Positions 60,709-64,000 of a stretch of 64,000 bases of DNA are shown in pieces. Both the position numbers and the translations under genes were made by a program. This stretch comes from Leptodactylus fallax (Eukaryota > Chordata > Amphibia > Anura > Leptodactylidae), in contig CAMRHE010000077.1 in the NCBI GenBank assembly GCA_947044405.1, positions 3,286,001-3,350,000 of the forward strand, read 5' to 3'. The notes under the pieces were generated by a model that ran no database searches, had not been told where the DNA came from, and was given only the letters and a program-made list of their open reading frames with translations. The stretch's first letter is position 1. Each line of letters opens with the position of its first letter.

Positions 60709-63180
60709 GACCCTGCAAACCAAAAACCTGGAAGGAAGAAAACGGTCTCCTTCAGCAGCATGCCATCGGAGAAAAAGATAAGCAGTGCCAGTGACTGCAT
60801 TAGTTTCATGCAAGGCGGATGTGAACTAAAGAAAGTTCGGCCAAACTCTCGTATCTACAGTCGTTTTTTCACACTTGACACCGATTTGCAAGCTTTACGT
60901 TGGGAGCCTTCTAAAAAAGACCCAGAAAAGGCGAAGTTGGACATCTCTGCCATCAAAGAAATACGACTTGGCAAGAACACTGAAACGTTCAGGAACAACG
61001 GACTGGCAGACCAAATTTGTGAGGATAGTGCATTTTCAATAATTCATGGAGAAAATTATGAGTCTTTGGACCTGGTGGCTAATTCAGCCGATGTAGCCAA
61101 TATCTGGGTCTCAGGTCTGAGATACTTAGTCTCTCATAGCAAACAACCACTGGACTTGGTAGAAGGTGGGCAGAACACACCTAGATTCACCTGGTTAAAA
61201 TCCATCTTTGATGCGGCAGATGTAGATGGGAATGGCATTATGTTAGAAGATACAGCAGTCGAACTGATCAAACAACTGTCTCCTGCTATCAAAGAAACAA
61301 AGGTTAGGTTAAAGTTTAAAGAAATCCAAAAGAGTAAAGAGAAACTTACCACCAGGGTGACCAAAGAAGAGTTCTGTGAAGCATTTAGTGAACTATGTAC
61401 AAGACCCGAGGTGTATTTTCTACTTGTACAAATTTCCAAAAATAAAGAATACCTAGATGCAAATGATCTACTATTATTCTTAGAGTCTGAACAAGGGATG
61501 ACTCAGGTAACAGAAGATATGTGTTTGGAGATTATACAAAAATATGAGCTTACGCAAGAAGGACGCTTGAAGGGTTTTCTTACCATTGATGGTTTTACTA
61601 AGTATCTTTTGTCCCAGGAATGTGATATATTTGATCCTGTCCACAAAAAGGTTTCCCAAGATATGAAACAACCATTGTCACACTATTATATCAACTCTTC
61701 CCACAACACATACTTAATTGAAGATCAGTTTAGGGGTCCAGCAGATATTAATGGATATGTAAGGGCGCTAAAAATGGCGTGCAGGAGCATTGAACTTGAT
61801 GTTAGTGATGGGCCAGATAATGAGCCAATCATTTGCAACCGAAATAGTATGACGTCACCATTAGCCTTTCGGAATGTTATTGAAGTGATTAACAAATATG
61901 CCTTCATCTCCTCTGAGTATCCTCTTATTCTTTGCATTGGCAACCATTGCTCAATACAACAGCAAAAGGTGATGGTGCAACATATAAAGAAGATCTTCGG
62001 GAGCAAACTCTACACAGAAATGCCTTTGCCAGCAGAGTCCTACCTTCCCTCTCCTGAAAAACTTAAGAAAAAGATTATTGTAAAGGGTAAAAAGTTGCCA
62101 TCAGATTTTGACCTCTTAGAGGGAGAGGTAACTGATGAAGATGAGGAGGCTGAAATGTCTCGAAGAATGTCAGAAGATTACTTTGGAGAACAGAGATTGA
62201 TCAAACTTTGTAGAGAACTATCAGATTTAGTATCAATTTGCAAGTCAGTGCAATACAAAGATTTTGACGTCTCCATGAAAAACCAAAGCTATGGTGAAAT
62301 ATGCTCTTTTAGTGAGAGTCAGGCTAGCCGGATTGCTAATGAGTATCCGGAAGACTTTGTGAACTACAATAAAAAGTTTTTGTCAAGGGTATATCCAAGT
62401 CCAATGAGGATAGACTCAAGTAATATGAACCCTCAAGATTTTTGGAATTGTGGTTGTCAGATTGTGGCTATGAACTTCCAGACTCCAGGTCCCATGATGG
62501 ATCTTAACATTGGCTGGTTCCTTCAAAATGGTGGTTGTGGGTATGTCCTTCGGCCATCCATCATGCGAGATGCAGTATCGTATTTCAGTGCAAACACTAA
62601 AGGTGTTGTGCCTGGTGTATCTCCTCAGGTTCTTCACATCAAAGTCATCAGTGGTCAGAATTTTCCTAAACCAAAAGGCGCATGTGCAAAAGGGGATGTG
62701 ATTGATCCATACGTGTGTATTGAAATTCATGGCATCCCTGCCGATTGTGCGGAACAAAGGACTAAGACAGTGCAGCAAAATGGCGACAACCCAATTTTTG
62801 ATGAGAGCTTTGAATTTCAGGTAAACCTCCCAGAGTTAGCCATGGTGCGTCTCATGGTTCTTGATGATGACTATATTGGGGATGAATTTATTGGTCAGTA
62901 TACTATACCCATTGAGTGTTTACAGCCTGGATATAGACATGTGCCACTGCGCTCTTTTGTGGGAGACACAATGGAGCATGCTAAACTGTTTGTTCACATT
63001 GCCATTACCAGCAGAGCAGGAGGTGGAAAGGCTCAAAAGCGTGGATTATCTGCAAGGATAGGAAAAAAAGCCCGGGAATACACAATGCTAAGGAACATTG
63101 GCCTTAAAGTTGTAGATGACATCTTTAAACTTGCTGTTCATCCTCTGAGAGAAGCCACTGATGTCAGGGAAAACCTGCAG
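60709..63180 (+). CDS. PLCL2: PLCL2 (PRIP-2) large internal coding exon, inactive phospholipase C-like protein
   Basis: Internal exon of 824 codons, phase 0 at both ends; codons are numbered here from GAC at 60709. Domains in order: PH (about 30-142), EF-hand region (about 145-310, loop DVDGNG at 171-176 with Thr at loop position 12), PLC-X (about 320-464), acidic linker with [17 protein letters not shown] (about 499-625), C2 (about 641-768). The X domain keeps the first catalytic His (SSHNTYL, His332) and the Glu362/Asp364 pair (IELDV). The second catalytic His of active PLC-delta is Asn377 (CNRN) and another active-site Glu is Gly411 (GNHCS), so no lipase activity is expected. CNRN and GNHCS fit PLCL2; as I recall PLCL1 has Thr and Glu there. 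Known family roles: binding inositol phosphates through the PH domain and scaffolding PP1, Akt and GABA-A receptor traffic; PLCL2 also dampens B-cell receptor signalling. Human PLCL2 is about 1,127 residues, so this exon is roughly 73% of the protein. The Met at 60760 is internal, not the start. Confidence 0.93.
60739..60753 (+). other. PLCL2: PP1-docking motif KTVSF at the 5' end of the PLCL2 exon
   Basis: Exon codons 11-15 read Lys-Thr-Val-Ser-Phe within RKKTVSFSS. This is an RVxF-type protein phosphatase 1 docking site. In PRIP-1 the equivalent site binds PP1 and phosphorylation of the Thr releases it (family knowledge). The Thr is kept here. Confidence 0.75.
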
Positions 63181-63186
63181 GTAAGT
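63178..63186 (+). other. 5' splice donor after the PLCL2 exon
   Basis: CAG|GTAAGT is a full consensus donor. The last codon is Gln of RENLQ, where the family protein continues in the next exon. Past this point the frame reads non-family residues and runs into the foldback MITE. Confidence 0.93.
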
Positions 63187-63223
63187 AACTCATATTATAG
63201 TATTAAGTCCAATGGATTATTCT

Positions 63224-63876
63224 TTAAAGGGAATCTATCATTAAAAAAAAACACTTTTAAGCTAATGGCACGTTGGAATGGCCTTTAAAAAGGCCATTCT
63301 TCTCCTACCTTTCATTGTTGTCTTCTCCTTGTTGTCTTCTTTGTTTCTTCAATTATGGTAATGATCTTCATGGAGCACTCGGGGCATTCCTCCGTGGCAA
63401 CGAGCACCCATCTGTCATCGCTTGTCACTACCCATTAGTTTGTTGTGGTGACTCCCATCTTGGTCTTTTCAGTATCTTCTTTCTTCTACTTCCTCTGACG
63501 CAGCGCTGGACCACCGCCATTTTCCGGTGGTCTTTCACAAGAGGAGCAGTATGGACCATCGGAAAATGGCGGCCCATCATGTGCAGTCGCTGCCATCCAG
63601 CGTTGCGTCAGAGGAAGTAGAAGAGAAGACCAAGATGGTAGTCACCAAAACAGACTAATGGGCGGTGACCAGCGATGATGCGGTCGGTGCTCGCTGCTAA
63701 GGAGGAACGCACCGGGTGCTCCGTGAGGATCATTTCCATAATTGAAGAAACGGATTTTTACAGAAACGGCTGGGAGAAGACAGCAATGAAAGGTAGGAGA
63801 AGAATGGCTTTTTTAAAGGCTATTCCAACGTGCCATTAGCTTAAAAGTGTTTTTTTAAGGATAGACTCCCTTTTAA
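63224..63876 (+). mobile_element. T2/Kolobok-like foldback MITE, 653 bp, just inside the next intron
   Basis: The left end is TTAA + AGGGAATCTATC and the right end GATAGACTCCC + TTTTAA. About 97 bp of near-perfect inverted repeat sits at each end. The complementarity continues inward through cattttccggtgg / tcggaaaatggcgg to a centre near 63545, so nearly the whole unit is one imperfect palindrome. It begins 44 bp after the donor. Confidence 0.85.
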
Positions 63877-64000
63877 TATAGTCCATTATACAGATACAAA
63901 TACTCTCCGACTCTCTTTGCCTTTTTCAACTAGTATTATAGGTTCCCATATGCTTTTTTTGGTACATATGGTGTTAAAAATGTCATTGCCAGTCCCTATT
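63877..64000. other. Intron sequence, nothing recognised
   Basis: AT-rich intron tail of the window after the foldback element; no repeat or exon seen. Confidence 0.6.

Noticed and set aside
60760..60762. Start codon for an 842-residue protein
   Set aside because: The family sequence continues upstream in frame to the acceptor at 60709 and the long frame runs past a consensus donor; this Met is internal.
61134..62778. Minus-strand frames opposite the PLCL2 exon
   Set aside because: Antisense shadows of a conserved coding exon.

Overview
The window is vertebrate nuclear DNA, almost certainly from a frog (Anura). It is nearly all intron, packed with short inverted-repeat DNA transposons, and carries one large coding exon on the + strand near the right end (60709-63180). 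That exon encodes the PH, EF-hand, PLC-X, PLC-Y and C2 parts of an inactive phospholipase C-like protein. Residue-level features point to PLCL2 (PRIP-2) rather than PLCL1. It opens after a polypyrimidine-AG acceptor and closes at a CAG|GTAAGT donor, in phase 0 at both ends. Everything upstream is therefore read as the 3' part of a long first intron, with PLCL2 exon 1 to the left of the window. The sequence right of 63180 is the start of the next intron.

The amphibian assignment rests on repeat content. There are many elements with TTAAAGG termini flanked by TTAA, which match the T2/Kolobok MITE signature known from Xenopus. There are many foldback elements with GGTTCACA ends, several with a 3-bp TTA duplication (PIF/Harbinger-like). 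Two hAT elements carry internal minisatellites. There is a decayed Tc1-like transposon, a tRNA-derived SINE with an L2-like tail, and an A-rich repeat I recall from other anuran sequence. GATA microsatellites are frequent.

Layout: 1-12 kb holds T2 MITEs, GATA arrays and two near-identical 231-bp repeats. 12-35 kb holds scattered foldback MITEs, a solo Tc1 end and a decayed tandem repeat. 35.8-37.4 kb is a Tc1/mariner element whose transposase gene is broken by a stop codon and a 23-nt deletion over the second catalytic Asp. 41-48 kb holds more foldback MITEs and a 1.1-kb hAT element with an exact 8-bp duplication. 49-50.2 kb has two hAT elements side by side sharing one target 8-mer. 53.6-55 kb is a three-level nest of MITEs, each with its own target duplication. 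55-60 kb holds SINE/LINE tails and MITEs. 60.7-63.2 kb is the exon, and a 653-bp foldback MITE begins 44 bp after its donor.

I found no second protein-coding gene, no RNA gene, no CRISPR and no bacterial-type system. The short open frames elsewhere look like chance or repeat-derived frames. The more unusual material is in the transposon architecture, not in a new gene system. Superfamily assignments are from terminal motifs and target duplications read by eye; no database search was run.
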